This document shows positions 12,262 through 24,764 of a stretch of DNA of 64,000 nt, piece after piece. Every line of letters starts with the position of its first letter. Within the stretch, counting starts at the first letter, position 1. The position numbers were made by a program, and so were the translations under genes. Location: the NCBI GenBank assembly GCA_029204225.1, contig CM055102.1:10987245-11051244 (forward strand), in the 5' to 3' direction. Origin of the DNA: Diphasiastrum complanatum. Taxonomy: Eukaryota > Streptophyta > Lycopodiopsida > Lycopodiales > Lycopodiaceae. A model generated the notes under the pieces. That model searched no databases, was not told where the DNA came from, and saw only the letters and a program-made list of their open reading frames with translations.

Positions 12262-12877
12262 CTTACTAGCAAGATTCTACACACAAGATATAGATTTGTT
12301 TGAACCTGAAACTCACAAAGGTTTCTAACTTGCAGTGTTTCACTCAAATGTTGACTTCTAATCCAACAGATGGACTTGTAATCATAGTTCTATCACTCCC
12401 TCACAAAGCTGGAATGAAGATAAGATGAGATGAAAACTACTCTCAAGCAAATCTTGCCAATCTTGGCTATTTTTGGAGAAAAACTGACTCTATCTCTCTC
12501 ATTCACTTTGATGTACTTTCAAGACCTGGTTTTCACTTTAAGAAGGTCTGAAATCAGCCTAGATTAATTAGTTTTCATGAAACAAATTCAAAACTAATCA
12601 ATGGCAAGTGATCTTGGTAGCTTATCCTAGGATTTGCACCAAGAATTACATCAAACTGACACCAGATGAATTTTCTATGATCCAATGAATATGGGTTATT
12701 AAAAGCTGGTTCATAATTGCCCACACATGTGAACAGTATGGATTTTGATCCTGAAAAAGTTTGGGATCAAAATCCCTCACCAAAACCTGGATACCAGCTC
12801 TCCCTTCCAATACTAGCTTTTTGCACCAAAACCTGCTAAAACTAGATTAGATTCAAACACTGATCAATAGACTACTT

Positions 12878-12890
12878 GGCTCTGATACCA
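12878..12890 (-). other. Primer binding site of the minus-strand Copia fragment
   Basis: The plus strand reads ggctctgatacca, which on the minus strand is TGGTATCAGAGCC, the initiator tRNA-Met site. It is preceded in that orientation by ...ACTTTTCACA, a typical LTR end. The gag start at 12261 is about 615 nt downstream. Confidence 0.85.
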
Positions 12891-14173
12891 TGTGAAAAGT
12901 ACAAGAAAAATTTTGAAGTTCTTCTCTCCCACCAAAAAATGCAAAGGAAAATTTCAGAATCCTATAAAGCTAGTAAATCTGACCCAGCTTCCCTAATTTG
13001 ATCATAACTCTCTCAATATTGATCTAAATCACAAAATCTCAGTACCTTTAAAAAGCTAAAAACAAGATCAATTAGGCTATAGAACCAGATCAATAATTGA
13101 AGGTGATTTGGTAGGTGAAATTTATAACAGAATAGGTTTGAAAATTTTGAAAAAAGAAAACTAGTAAAACTAGAACTAGAAATCAAGATTTGTCATAACT
13201 TTTTGAATACTAATCCAAATGACCTGCCATATGGATCAGATTAGAGCTAAGAAAATGCTTTAAAAGCATAAGTAAAGAAACTAGGCCATATGGATCAGAT
13301 TAGAGCTAAGAAAATGCTTTAAAAGCATAAGTAAAGAAACTAGGATGAAAGAATCAAATCAAATCTGAAAAATTCAAACAAAGTGAAAACTGATTTGTAA
13401 TCACCTATTTTGACAGCTTTGAGAAAATTGCAATAACTTTTGCATCCCTTACCCAAATTGCTTGCAAATTGGTGCAAATGAAAGCTAAAACAAAGCTCTA
13501 AACGTATGTGGAATCATATTGAGATTAAAAATGAATTTATATTCTAAAAATGAGTCTGAACAGAATTGAGAATTCAAAAGATAGAAATTAGCAAAAAGAA
13601 AGCTACAAAAGTATTAAAATCTTCAAATGAAATGAGATTCATGTTGAATCAAATGATTATTGGATCTTAAGCTCTGATACCACAAATGTCATATGCCTTA
13701 CCTCTCAATCCAAGCCATGCAAGCTAGAATAAGGAGGCAACCACCACACCTATGTTGAAGAGAACCAAAGATTGAGCAATAATCACAAGCTACCACAAAG
13801 CTCATATCAAAGTGAAGCTCAAAAGGAAATGGATTCCATAATGGAGAGTGTGAGGAGTACATGGTTCATGTGATGGGCACATGAGATTCCAAAAGTGATG
13901 CCTCTTGCCTACTTATAGACAAGTCCCCTAACTTAACTAATCATAACTATCTTAAAGATCGTTAGCCCTTGCTAAGTCTTATTAAATGTATTTGGGCCCT
14001 TGTTAGCCTATTATCCTTATTAATTACTTTGGAGGGCCTAAAGAGAAAACCACCTTGTTTTTAATGCTAAAAGCTCATTTTGGGCCTACAAAGTTTACAT
14101 TGACTTGAAAAGCACTAATGTACCAAAAGTACATGACAAGAACCAATTACACACGGTGATGGCCATTTGGTCG
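12891..14173 (-). repeat. LTR-derived AT-rich region with a second primer site and a 59-bp duplication
   Basis: The minus-strand LTR that ends at 12891 runs upward, but its start is not resolved. A tandem duplication of period 59 (13227-13344, starting ccatatggatcagattagag) lies inside. A second initiator tRNA-Met site (gctctgatacca, 13671-13682) marks another LTR end near 13683. Sequence above it to about 14150 looks like a further LTR. No coding sequence is present. Confidence 0.5.
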
Positions 14174-14236
14174 GGCCATTACCATAAATAACCCGGGATC
14201 CGGGCAATGGGTGCCGGCTTATTTATGGTAATGGCC
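14174..14236. repeat. Perfect 18-bp-arm inverted repeat (hairpin or MITE-like)
   Basis: GGCCATTACCATAAATAA (14174-14191) and TTATTTATGGTAATGGCC (14219-14236) are exact reverse complements around a 27-nt GC-rich spacer that contains CCCGGGATCCGGG. Fragments of the arm recur just outside (ggccatttggtcgggccatt on the left, caatggccattacc on the right). It may be a small MITE or a structured RNA segment. Confidence 0.8.
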
Positions 14237-14471
14237 CTCTCAATGGCCATTACCTAGTACATAACAAAACAATGTACACATCTTTACAATAGAAAGTTCA
14301 CATAATCAATGATAAACTTCAAAACATGGGCATGGATATGTGTTTTGAACAATTTATTGCAAGGATTGCAATTGAATGAAAGTACATCAATGCAATTGCA
14401 ACAATCTTAAAAACATCAACATTATTTTGAAAAGGGAACCCAAATATTATAGAACAAATAACTTCAATCCA
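14237..14471. other. AT-rich spacer, no gene recognised
   Basis: AT-rich sequence between the hairpin and the tandem array. Short frames only, with no family resemblance. Confidence 0.4.
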
Positions 14472-15074
14472 AAACCAGCTATTGTTCGGCAAGCTAACAC
14501 TACTGATATTCAAAATGTTCTAAAACCATAATCAGAAATCTTGTGATCACATATACTAACTAACTAGTAGGGTAGGGTGGTGGTGGTGATGGTGATGGAG
14601 AAATGTAGAGTATTGTATTATTTGAGGACAGATAACTGTAATGCAACACCAGCTATGGTTGCAAGCTAACACTACTGATATTCAATATGTTCTAAAACCA
14701 TAATCAGAAATCCTATGATCACATATACTAACTAACTAGTAGGGTGGTGGTGATGGAGAAATGTAGAGTGTTGTATCATATTAGAACAGATAACCAACCC
14801 CAGCTAGTGTTTGGCAAGCTAACACTACTGATATTCAATATGCTCTAAAACCATAATCAGAAATCCTGTGATCACATATACTAACTAACTAATACGGCGG
14901 TGGTGGTGATGGAGAAGTGTAGAGTGTTGTATCATTTTAGAACAGATAACCAACACCAGCTAGTGTTTGGCAAGCTAACACTACTGATATTCAATATGCT
15001 CTAAAACCATAATCAGAAATACTAACTAACTAGTACGGTGGTGGTGGTGATGGAGAAGTGTAGAGTATCATTTG
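14472..15074. repeat. Four-copy tandem array, about 150-175-bp unit
   Basis: Units begin near 14473, 14648, 14798 and 14955 with accagctattgttcggcaag or close variants. They continue 'gctaacactactgatattca', an actaactaactagta tract, a GGT-rich (ggtggtgatgg) run and gtagagtattgtat. Unit length varies mainly in the GGT run. The array stops about 75 bp from the stop codon of the methyltransferase-like gene, so it forms that gene's 3' flank. Confidence 0.9.
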
Positions 15075-15845
15075 CGAATGAGAGAGGCAGCTATGAGTGC
15101 ATAACTCGAAGCACTATTCACCCTCATTGCGCATTTGTCAGCTCTTGCCTTTAATCGTTGGAAGAACCAAAATGAGCTTCCACGACGGGCCCAATGCCAC
15201 TTCTGATACCCCCGTACCAGCCCTTCTTCCCCTGCTGATCCGCTTCTTTTCCCTCATCAGGCGCAGCTGCTGCTTCAGTTACTCTGACCAGAGACCGTTT
15301 CACTAGCTTCAGATCGTGGACTGAGAATTCTGATGACTCCCTCACTGCCTCCTCGAACTCCTCTACACTTCGCTGGTACAAAGGCAGGTTGAATGAATCT
15401 CTTGCTTCTTTTTCGATCACGCCCTGCACAGCCACAATATTGTCAGCAGCAATATTGAGCCGAATCCAAGTCACCATTATCAGGATTTCCAGTACGCTGA
15501 TCAGGTATGAATGGCAATTACCTCTTTGATGAGATCATTCCAGCAATGTTCAGATTCCACCGTCGACTCGTAAAGCAAATCCTTATTGTCGGCATCAAGG
15601 AACGAGAATTGAAGTTCTGGATGTGCGGAGACTCGGCCGCCCATCAGCACAAAGAGAAGGCTTCCCGAAGCCATCTCTTGTGCACGACAGTTAATAAAGC
15701 TGCATAGATCTTCCTTCGCTTGTTTGGAATATTCCTTTGCTACCAGCTTCTTGGAGGGGGTTATCCATGTGTGGCCTTCATTCCAAGCTGGCAAATGCGG
15801 ATTTTGAATAGCTTCTGGAACCTGACACACAATCACAGTTAAATG

Positions 15846-16010
15846 CATACACTGCAGATTTAGCTATCTGATCTACGAATTTATTAGTCTTTAGTTTTGA
15901 AAATAATGTAACAGATATCCTGCTATCTCTAGCAAAAAAGAATTGCCTCTAGCAAAAGCTATTATGTCATGAACTTCTGACTTAGCACATGCACAACAAT
16001 ATCCTACTTT
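15846..16010. repeat. Intron repeat, copy A (copy B at 18783-18940)
   Basis: gcagatttagctatctgatc here matches tagattcagctatcagatc at about 18789. Both copies continue to a 'gcaaaagctatta/taatt' phrase and 'tgaacttctgact/aattaacatatgc'. The two diverged copies lie near opposite ends of the first intron of the methyltransferase-like gene, in the same orientation. Confidence 0.6.
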
Positions 16011-16449
16011 TGCACAACCAGTCGAATTGCAACACATAGTTAGTGATGGCTTTTCCATAGATCTGGAGAAATCCATCATACTTGGGCATTTCCAGTCTTG
16101 GGTTCTTTCAATTGCTTGGAGTAGTACAACGGCCATGGAAATAGGTTGATCCATTTGATTTGGCCTTTGTGCTTGGCAAGCTAATTCGTGCATGGGAGGT
16201 AGTTGATTAGAGAAGAAAAAGGGTGATATATGTGGTAGTTGTCAGAGATGGACAACTGAAGTATGAAATCACATTGAGACGAGAATTACACATATATTTG
16301 TAAGAAAAATATAGCAACATAAAGGAGCAGACAATATGGTGCCAAGAGAGTACATGTCATGAAGTCTTTCCAATTATTTCATGGATTTGTATGCCATACA
16401 AGTATAGTAGTGGGTGTTACATAAAATGCTTCGTATCACTTTTGCAACA

Positions 16450-17200
16450 TCTTTTTTTGAAGTCACAAAAAATCACAAATGCCCCAAACTCACAAAAGTT
16501 GATAAAATCACAATCTCTCTCAAAAGTCACAAATTTTGCAGATTCTAGTTTCATAAAATAATGAATGTCTTGAGACTGAAATCATCTATAAACATAAGAG
16601 AATAATTAGATCCCCAGATGGACTTTACTTTTATAGGTCCACACAAATTTGAGTGCACTAGCTCAAAGAAAGATGTTCCTTGTGTCCATTCCTCCAAATG
16701 GCCTTCTGTGTTGTTTCCATATGCATATGCCTAGCAAAATAGTAGTGATTCCACTTTGTTGAGCTTTAGCCTAGTAACTAGTTGGTCCCGTTGCATTTTC
16801 TCGCTTGGATGCCCCATCCTTCTATGCCATAACTCACAACTCCTTTAGGAGGTAAGTATTATGCCCTTTACAGTGTGACGTATCTAAAATTGGTATAGAT
16901 CATGTCCAAATCGAGGTATTTAGGAAATCACTTTGTGCATCCTTTGATTTGAAATGTTGCATGGATTAGTGCTGAATCTGATTTGTCAGAGTGTTTCTTT
17001 CACCTCTAGTCCCCAAGCTCTAGTGCTCTGATGTCTTTGACTTTGTGCTAGTAGCTGTTACCTAGTTGCACTGCTCATTGTGTCATGCAAGCTTCATATT
17101 TGGTTAGAAGTTGTTTTCTCCAAGTGATGTGGGAGGTCACTCCCGAATAATCACTAGCCTACTAATTGATAGATTAGCAATTTCCTAAGCAACATAGATT
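16450..17200 (-). pseudogene. Copia integrase remnant in a methyltransferase intron
   Basis: On the minus strand near 16,820 the text reads MGHPSEKMQRDQLVTRLKLN, a pre-integrase-like segment. Further down (about 16,700-16,570) FFELVHSNLCGPIKVKSIWG and YSLMFIDDFSLKTFII are the classic start of the Copia integrase core. Stops interrupt the frame. No LTRs were found. Flanking sequence to 17,960 shows no gene. Confidence 0.75.
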
Positions 17201-17964
17201 CTTTGCCTTCAGATGTCTCTACAATGTTTGCAAAACTGCTCTCAGCTATTTTCTTGGCCATACAAGCCACCTTCTTTCTACACTCAAACTCGTAATGTCT
17301 CGATTTTGCTCATAATTGGATGGAAATCCCATCACATAATTATACATGTAGAGCTCGGATCTAGGCATATTAGGGCTTTTATGTATTCATCACAACCTAA
17401 CCCTAACATCTAACCTACAGATCCACTTGATCCACCCTATTTAGGGTCAATACCTCGAGATCCAAAAAACAATGAAAAAATTGATATTTTAAGCTCCTAT
17501 TTTTTTCTACCCTATCTATACACTCTTTTGGTCACATTCCAAAGGTACCATTCCAAAGCTAGGTTAATGATTTGACTTAGAATAAGATATCCTATGCTTT
17601 TGGCATGTGTGATATCCCACATCATTGCCTCAAAGTAGTAGTAGATATAAATGCTCTTCTTCCAATGAGGGTTGGACTTCTAGTGCAACTATTGATGAGG
17701 TTTCTAATGTCAGGCTCATGTCATCGATCTTGGGGCTTTCCATGTGACGTTTCTCCTTCCAATGGCCTTTTACTTTATATTGAGTGTATGTGGCCTACTC
17801 TAGTCTATTGATATTCTCGATCTCCTCTCTCATCAACTTTTCTTCTGTTACCTCCTTTGCTACATCATCAAAGGTCATGTTTGACAGCCTCATTAGGATG
17901 GTAGTGACTTCACAAAGAACAAGGACTAGTGCACATCTAGAATGTCGTGTTATGCCTTTCCTAT

Positions 17965-18175
<211 letters not shown>

Positions 18176-18493
18176 AGGTAGAGAAGAAGAGTGGAACTAT
18201 GGTGTTCCTCTCCTCTTCTTATAGTTTATTGACTTCATCTTGGGGCACCAAACGAGCAATAATGCACACAGTTAGATCTTAGCCCAAACAAGTGTATCAA
18301 TCTCCACCATATAAAGGAAACTTGTTGAGCAAGCCTTTATGAATTTCGAAAGGCCCCTCTAAATTTATAAGGTATAAGAAATTTAAGACCACACATAAAT
18401 TGGTGAAGCAAAAATTGGCATAATTTCATAGGGGTCTTATTGTCTATTATGTACTAAAGTATAATTAAGAGAAATATGCATCAAGTAAAGTCC

Positions 18494-18648
<155 letters not shown>

Positions 18649-18989
18649 CCCATATGAGCTATGGAAGAAAAGCATGCAAGGGCATATGTAGTAGAGTGCT
18701 CTCTCATATGAGCTATGGAAGAAAAGCATGCATGGGTGTATTTGTACTACAGGCAAGGGCCTTACCATGGTTAAATAATTAATTGTAGATTCAGCTATCA
18801 GATCTACGCATTGAATCATCAGCTCTTTGACAATAACAAAGAGGCAAGGAAATGGCAAAGAGATGGATATACGATTACTTCTTGCAAAAGCTATAATTAA
18901 GGCCTCGTGAACTTCTGAATTAACATATGCATGCATTCATGACTAATGATTAGTTGTTTTGACCATTTATTATAGTGATTGATTTAATC

Positions 18990-19165
18990 TCCAAAAGGCA
19001 TTTGAAATGATTATTAGCGAAAAGCATGCACCTTTGACAACTAGTGTAAAGAATTAGTTGAGACTAATGTGTGTAAGGTAGCAAACCTTTGAAATGATTA
19101 TTAGCAAGAAACACACACCTTTGACAACCAATGTAGAGAACTAGTTGAAACTACTGTGTGCAAGG
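18990..19165. repeat. Tandem duplication across the exon 1/intron junction
   Basis: The segment 'acctttgacaaccaatgtag' with gaactagttgaaactactgt (about 19117-19165) spans the 3' end of exon 1. It is repeated, diverged, at about 19031-19085 (ctttgacaactagtgtaaag). A partial copy of the exon end therefore sits just inside the intron. Confidence 0.7.
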
Positions 19166-19683
19166 TAGCGCTCGGGAACAATCCTCTGTAGAAGCTCCCT
19201 GGAACTCCTGCTACAAAGTAGGATCTGTTATTGAGATCATTGGTAGTAATAGCTTGTGAGGCAACATAGGCACTCATTACAAAATTGATGGAAATGAGAA
19301 AGGCCAAACAGGGTGTTGAAATCATTGGAGGGAAGGTCCGAAAAAAAGGCTTGAAATTCGGGAACAGTTCGTCTCTTTGATTCATATCTTTGTTGCAACT
19401 TGTTTACAAGTGCATTGACAACAGACAACGTGTTTGGGCCCGTTGAACATCCGAGGTCTGCAATACACATGAGGCCCTTATTGGGGAGTTCCACTTTCTC
19501 TAACGCCTCCATGAACATATGTTGAGTGGACTCTATTATGCATGCTTGCAAGCAAGAATTTCGTGCATAGCTTTCATCACCCACACCTCCTTGCATCCTG
19601 AGGTGCCTCTCTACATCACCACTATTTTTGCTCATAAGAGATGATGCGCCAGGTATTTGCTCAACCTCTTGATATTGTGCCAT

Positions 19684-22149
19684 TATGTATTGGGATTGGG
19701 TTGGCAGCCCTCACAATCGTGAATTCTTCTTCAAAAACTGGAGAATGAAAATCCGGCCAACAACAAAGCAAAGAAAAACGAGAGAACTAGAGAGAAATAA
19801 GTTTAGGAATACTGGCAAGCCACAACGCCATGCGTTACCAAAATTCTAGTGTGTAAGCCATCGAATGGCAAACATAAAAATTGCCTTTCTTTTTGAAAGG
19901 CAACTTTAGAAAGTCAAATGTCGTGCTAGTTTAATTTAAAATTCTTTTCATAAAATACCACAAAATTATATGTATAAGTGGTTGAAATGTTGATACATTT
20001 TTTATTTGAAAGGCACCCTTGAAATACGCATGTCATTTGAAAGCTAAAAGAAAAATAACCCATCATTTGAAAGCTAGAGGCGCATGTCAAATTTCAAGCC
20101 TAATCATGCCAAGTTGGCATAGGAGATTGGAAAACGATATTGAAGATTGTATAGAATTTTCCAAAACTTTTGACTATGGAGAAGTTGTGTCGTTATATTT
20201 GGTTTGTCTAAGCCATTGAAAGCTTCTTCGATTTGATTTGATTTTTTGGAATGGTTTGTAGTAAAGGTTTTCACATAGAGGGAGTAAGTGAGAGAGGAAC
20301 TTACTACTCTCTTTTCATTGGTCAAGGCCACTTTACCATGGTGCAAGTGTGCTTTGTAGGGGAGGTTTCTCAATATGCTTATGTAAACCCCCCCCCCCCT
20401 CGATAGCTGGCAGGATTGCAGTTCCTATTCCAATGAATTTTTCTTCCACATTATCCAAATATAAGTTGAGGACACGTTAGGTCCCTTCATGAAATAGATG
20501 TGCATGAAAGATTCAACCCATATTAGGGCCATTTCACACTACACTGCCTGGCAAGTCTGAAATTTAAAATAGAGCTCTCCCATTGGGTCCAGGGAGAAAA
20601 AATGGGCCTCTCACCCTTTCACACTAACAAGCACTTTCCACTATGTGGCAGATGACATGGCAGGGACCCACTACCACGTAGGGGCAACTCAAAGCCATTT
20701 TTTGGGGCAATATCTTCTAGCATGTTGGCATGCATTTTGAGTCTTCCAAACCCTTCACTGTTGATATTCCTTTCAATAAAATGCATTTCAATTTTGACAT
20801 TTCCAATTGAAAAAATTTTGCTTAAAAAAAATCGTTATAGCGCCCTTCAACCTTTTAACATGAAAAGTTTCATACTTACCTTTCAAAATACAACACCTTA
20901 ATAAAATGGACCAAATCGTATGTCAAGATTCCAATGGGCCAATCATATTGTAGCCCTTCATTTAACAATCACCATCCAAACGTGAAATAGGGGTGGTCCA
21001 AGATTCAAAAATTGGGTGGCAAGTAAAAGGGTCAGACAAAGGGACTTGCATGTAGTGTGAGACCACCCTTATTATGGGGAGTAGTTCTAGGGGGTATGGA
21101 CTTGGCCCTCTTGTGTGAAGACATCCTTATAATAGTGCATGTAAAAAATATATTGTAGCTTCAATAGCAATAAGTTACTCCAGTTGTAGGGGGTAAGTCC
21201 ATTGTCTTTTAATGAATTTGGCCCACTTTTTGTGTGAAGACAATGCTACTATTGCTTGTAAAAAATGGATTGGACCTCAATAGCAAGTTGGTTTCTATAC
21301 AATGTTGTGGTTGTTGTGATTATTTCTTTTAGATTATGTTGATTCATGAGTATCAATTGACATGTATAGAATCCCATGTATAAATGCCAAGTTTTTCTAG
21401 TAAGGAAACAAATTATTGGATCAAATAGAAGGTTGCATAGTATTATGACTAGATGATCACCGATAGTATTCTCAAAATGTGATTTGCATTATTATTTTAG
21501 AAAGCTACGACATATTGGAATGTTGATCATGTACTGAAAGGTTCAATGGTATCATCCTTCTTACATCCATATTTGTGTAAGGTGATGAGAAGAATTTTTA
21601 GAATAAGGAAAGGAAATGAGTTTATAGCAAGCAAATTATGCCGAAGTCTGCATTACAAGATCTTAGATCATGACTAAGCTCTTAAATGATATTTTTTTCT
21701 TTATGCTTCAATCATAAAATCAATCATCCATTATAGTGCCATCGAATACGATCCAATTTCAGCCCAAACAAAGGTCTTCATTTTTCTTTTTTTTAAACTT
21801 ATGTTTTTAATAAAATTGCAAAGTATAATTTAGAAAATTTTGTCCATATATATTCATGTATGGATTGATAATCAATTGGTATCACCCTTGAAATACTAAC
21901 AGGTCTATACCAATGTTGTGAGGATATCTAAATTTTCTACGATTATCAATAAGGGTATCTATACCCAAAACTTTCGATTACCAAAAATTTTGATATCTAG
22001 CAAGATTGATACCCAATGGATATTCAAGTTTTGAATACCCATCCGACGAGTAAATGCTTTGGAAAATTTTTGTTAATATTTGGATGTGCTTTACATAGGA
22101 GGGGTTTGGTTATCAATCTAAATCTTATGGATAACCAAAAAAAAGTAAG
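19684..22149. other. Upstream region of the methyltransferase-like gene; no other gene seen
   Basis: About 2.5 kb with interrupted frames on both strands. It contains a run of about 13 C (20387-20399) and otherwise unique AT-rich sequence. The promoter of the gene at 19683 should lie in the first few hundred bases, but no clear TATA box could be assigned. Confidence 0.45.
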
Positions 22150-22533
22150 GGATGACAATTAAACTTTGTGTTGTTTTGAAACAAAATAATGAATTTTATT
22201 GAGATTACTGTAAAGGATCTGATTCGTAGTTTGTTACTGACAATCTTACAACCTATCAATCCTCATAATCACATAGATAGAAGAGAAATAGTGCACCACC
22301 ACCCAAGCAACTCTTTTGAACTATATATACCAAAGGAGAAAAGTAGTACATATATACATCAGTATCTTTGGGAGCGGTTCCGCTGCATGGCAGGTCGAAC
22401 CCTGTTATGGGACGTGTGTCCTAACTCACTACAAATTGTGTCATAAAAGTGAATCTAACACGTACTGCATGTATAGAGTAAAGTAAAAATACATGTTGAG
22501 TGTCCAAATAAACTTGACTTACATAATCTAACA
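22150..22533 (-). repeat. 3' LTR of a decayed Copia element
   Basis: On the minus strand a polypurine tract CTTAAGGGAGAG (22545-22534) is followed by TGTTAGATTATGTAAG from 22533. A TATATATA box lies about 200 bp inside (minus strand, about 22,333-22,326). The distal end near 22,150 is approximate. Confidence 0.65.
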
Positions 22534-24030
22534 CTCTCCCTTAAGTCCTGATTTATTTTTTGTACAAAAAGCTTTTCTCTTTAAAAAAAAAAAACTCAAA
22601 CTTATCAACGTTTAAAGGCTTCGTAAATATATCTGGTAGCTAACCTTCCATTCTACAATGCATTTATTTACATCTATTTCACTATATAATAGCTTTTCTC
22701 TAATGAAATGATATTTAATTTCTAAATGCTTCGTGCTGCATGGAATATAGGATTCTTGGCTAGCTGAATGGCACTTTGGTATAATTGTAAGCTTACTCTA
22801 TAAGATGACAATGTTTTCCATTAGCTGAAGATAGGGCTTTGTATTCTGCTTTTGTCATAGAAAGAGCAATTGTTTCATGTTTCTTGCTAGAACAAGAAAA
22901 TACACCATTGCCAACATGAAAAATATAACTAGTGGTGGATCTTCTATCATCTATGCAGCCTACCCAATCTGAATCTACGAAGCCCTGTAAAATTGGTAAG
23001 GCCAAATGTGTCTTATACAATAATCCTTGAATGGGTGTCTCCTTAAGGTAGCGAAAATTTCTCTTCGCAGCTTTCCAATGAGTTTCCTAGGAGTAGCCAT
23101 GAATTAACTTACCACACTTATAGCATAGCTTATGTCATGATGAGTTAGAGAATCAATTAATTGATGAAATAATGTAGCATCAGCTAGTGTACTTTCATCC
23201 TAATTAAAAAGCTTCTTACCAACCTCCACAGGTGCAATAACTAGCTTACTATCACACAACTTGAAGTGTCTTCGAATTTCATTTACATACTTCATTTGAG
23301 TGAGTGCGATGCTATCGTGTCCTTGCTAGATTTCCACTCCCAAGCAATAGTGCGTCAATCCAAGATCATTCCTATCACAACTAGAAGATAAATCCTTTTT
23401 GATTACACTAATCAAATCCTCATCATTACCTACGATTATGAGGTGATCTACAAATAACACGATCAGTGTGATGCTAGAGTCACAAGCAAAGTAATAAAAG
23501 TTGAAATCTAAAGAAGTGCATATCAAATCTCTAGATAGGAGGTACTCATTGAAGTGGCTATACCAAGCATGAGGTGCTTGCTTTAGTCCTTACAAGGCCT
23601 TCCTCAATTTGCGTACTTTGTTTTCCATGACCTATATCACAAAACCACTAGGTTGCTCCATGTACACTTCCTCTTCAAGCTTACCATTCAAAAAAGTGGA
23701 ATTTATGTCTGTGTGATGTAGATTTCATCCAAACAATGTTGCCAAGGCAATAACCATATGAAGTGTATTCTCTTTAACTATAGGAGCAAAAGTATTTTCA
23801 TAGTCAATGCCCTTACTCTATGCATATCCCTTCACTACAAGTCTTGCCTTGTGTTTTTTGAGAGTTCAATTGGCATTGTACTTCGTCTCATACACCCATT
23901 TGTGGCCAATGGTTTTTAGAAGATCCACCAAGTCCCAATTGACATGTCGTTTGATGAAATCAATCTCCTCTTGCATTTCTTTTTGCCAAATCTCATAACC
24001 CGTGGCCTCCTCAAAGCTTTTGAATTTCAC
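22534..24030 (-). pseudogene. Copia reverse transcriptase/RNase H remnant
   Basis: On the minus strand 24,026 to 22,793 reads through Copia RT: YEIWQKEMQEEIDFIKRHVN, GHKWVYETKYN, KARLVVKGY, GIDYENTFAPIVK, KLEEEVYMEQPSGFV, then GLKQAPHAWYSHFNEYL. The polymerase box is VLFVDHLIIVG, so the YVDD motif has become FVDH and both the tyrosine and second aspartate are gone. RNase H follows (GFVDSDWVGCIDDRRSTTSY, ETIALSMTKAEYKAL). Several stops and frame changes occur. Upstream gag, protease and integrase are absent. Confidence 0.85.
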
Positions 24031-24738
24031 ACGTGTGGGAGTGCCCTAATGTGTGATAATGATCTTCTAAGCTTTGTGTTTGCACTTTAGATCAAGCATA
24101 GATTGAGAATCAAGATTATCTCAAAATACTAAGGCAAAAACACATTACTACATGCATACAATCATCAAGCAAGTACATACACATGTGTCGGAAGTGTACT
24201 TGAGAAAAACTAAGTATGAAAAGTTTTTGCTCTCCAATAGAGAGAGAAAGTCACTATCAAGCCTCGGGTAGAGAGAGAATCCAATATGACTCAAAAATGT
24301 AGAAATCCAAATTACTCTCAAAATATCAAGTACATAATGAACTTAGTGAGCCCTCTAATAGGATATGGAGGTGAGGGGAGCTTCCATATCATTGGACCCC
24401 TATTTTCCTATCTCTAAATTTGATTGGCTTGATGAGATATGAGCCATCAAATATGATTGGGCCAATTTGGTACATATCTCTCTTTTGGTTGGACCCAAGA
24501 TTACATGCCAACACATAGGAAGTGTCACTCACCCAATCACAAATACACAAATGTAACTAGACTAAATAGCTCGAGTTTACATCATGTCCTACTTATGGCC
24601 AAATCATGGCCTTACATGTGGATTTGTCTATTTTGCCTTCTAAGCCAAATTTGGCCCTATCAACATCTTACACATAGATGGTAGCAAAAAAGTTTATCTA
24701 ACCCCTAGACTCAACATAGATGACCTTTTTATTTTTCA
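24031..24738 (-). repeat. LTR-like region between two Copia fragments
   Basis: On the minus strand a polypurine run TTTTAGGAGGAGGG is followed at 24738 by TGAAAAATAAAAAGG, the likely start of the 3' LTR of the element at 24765. The lower end, near CCACACGTGTG (about 24,027-24,038), abuts the neighbouring element's RT coding sequence. Boundaries are approximate. Confidence 0.5.
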
Positions 24739-24764
24739 CCCTCCTCCTAAAAAGCTATCTATTC

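Noticed and set aside
22355-22400. tRNA-like phrase (gcaggtcgaaccctg)
   Set aside because: Only a T-arm-like word is present; no acceptor stem, anticodon arm or A box can be folded, and it lies within an LTR.
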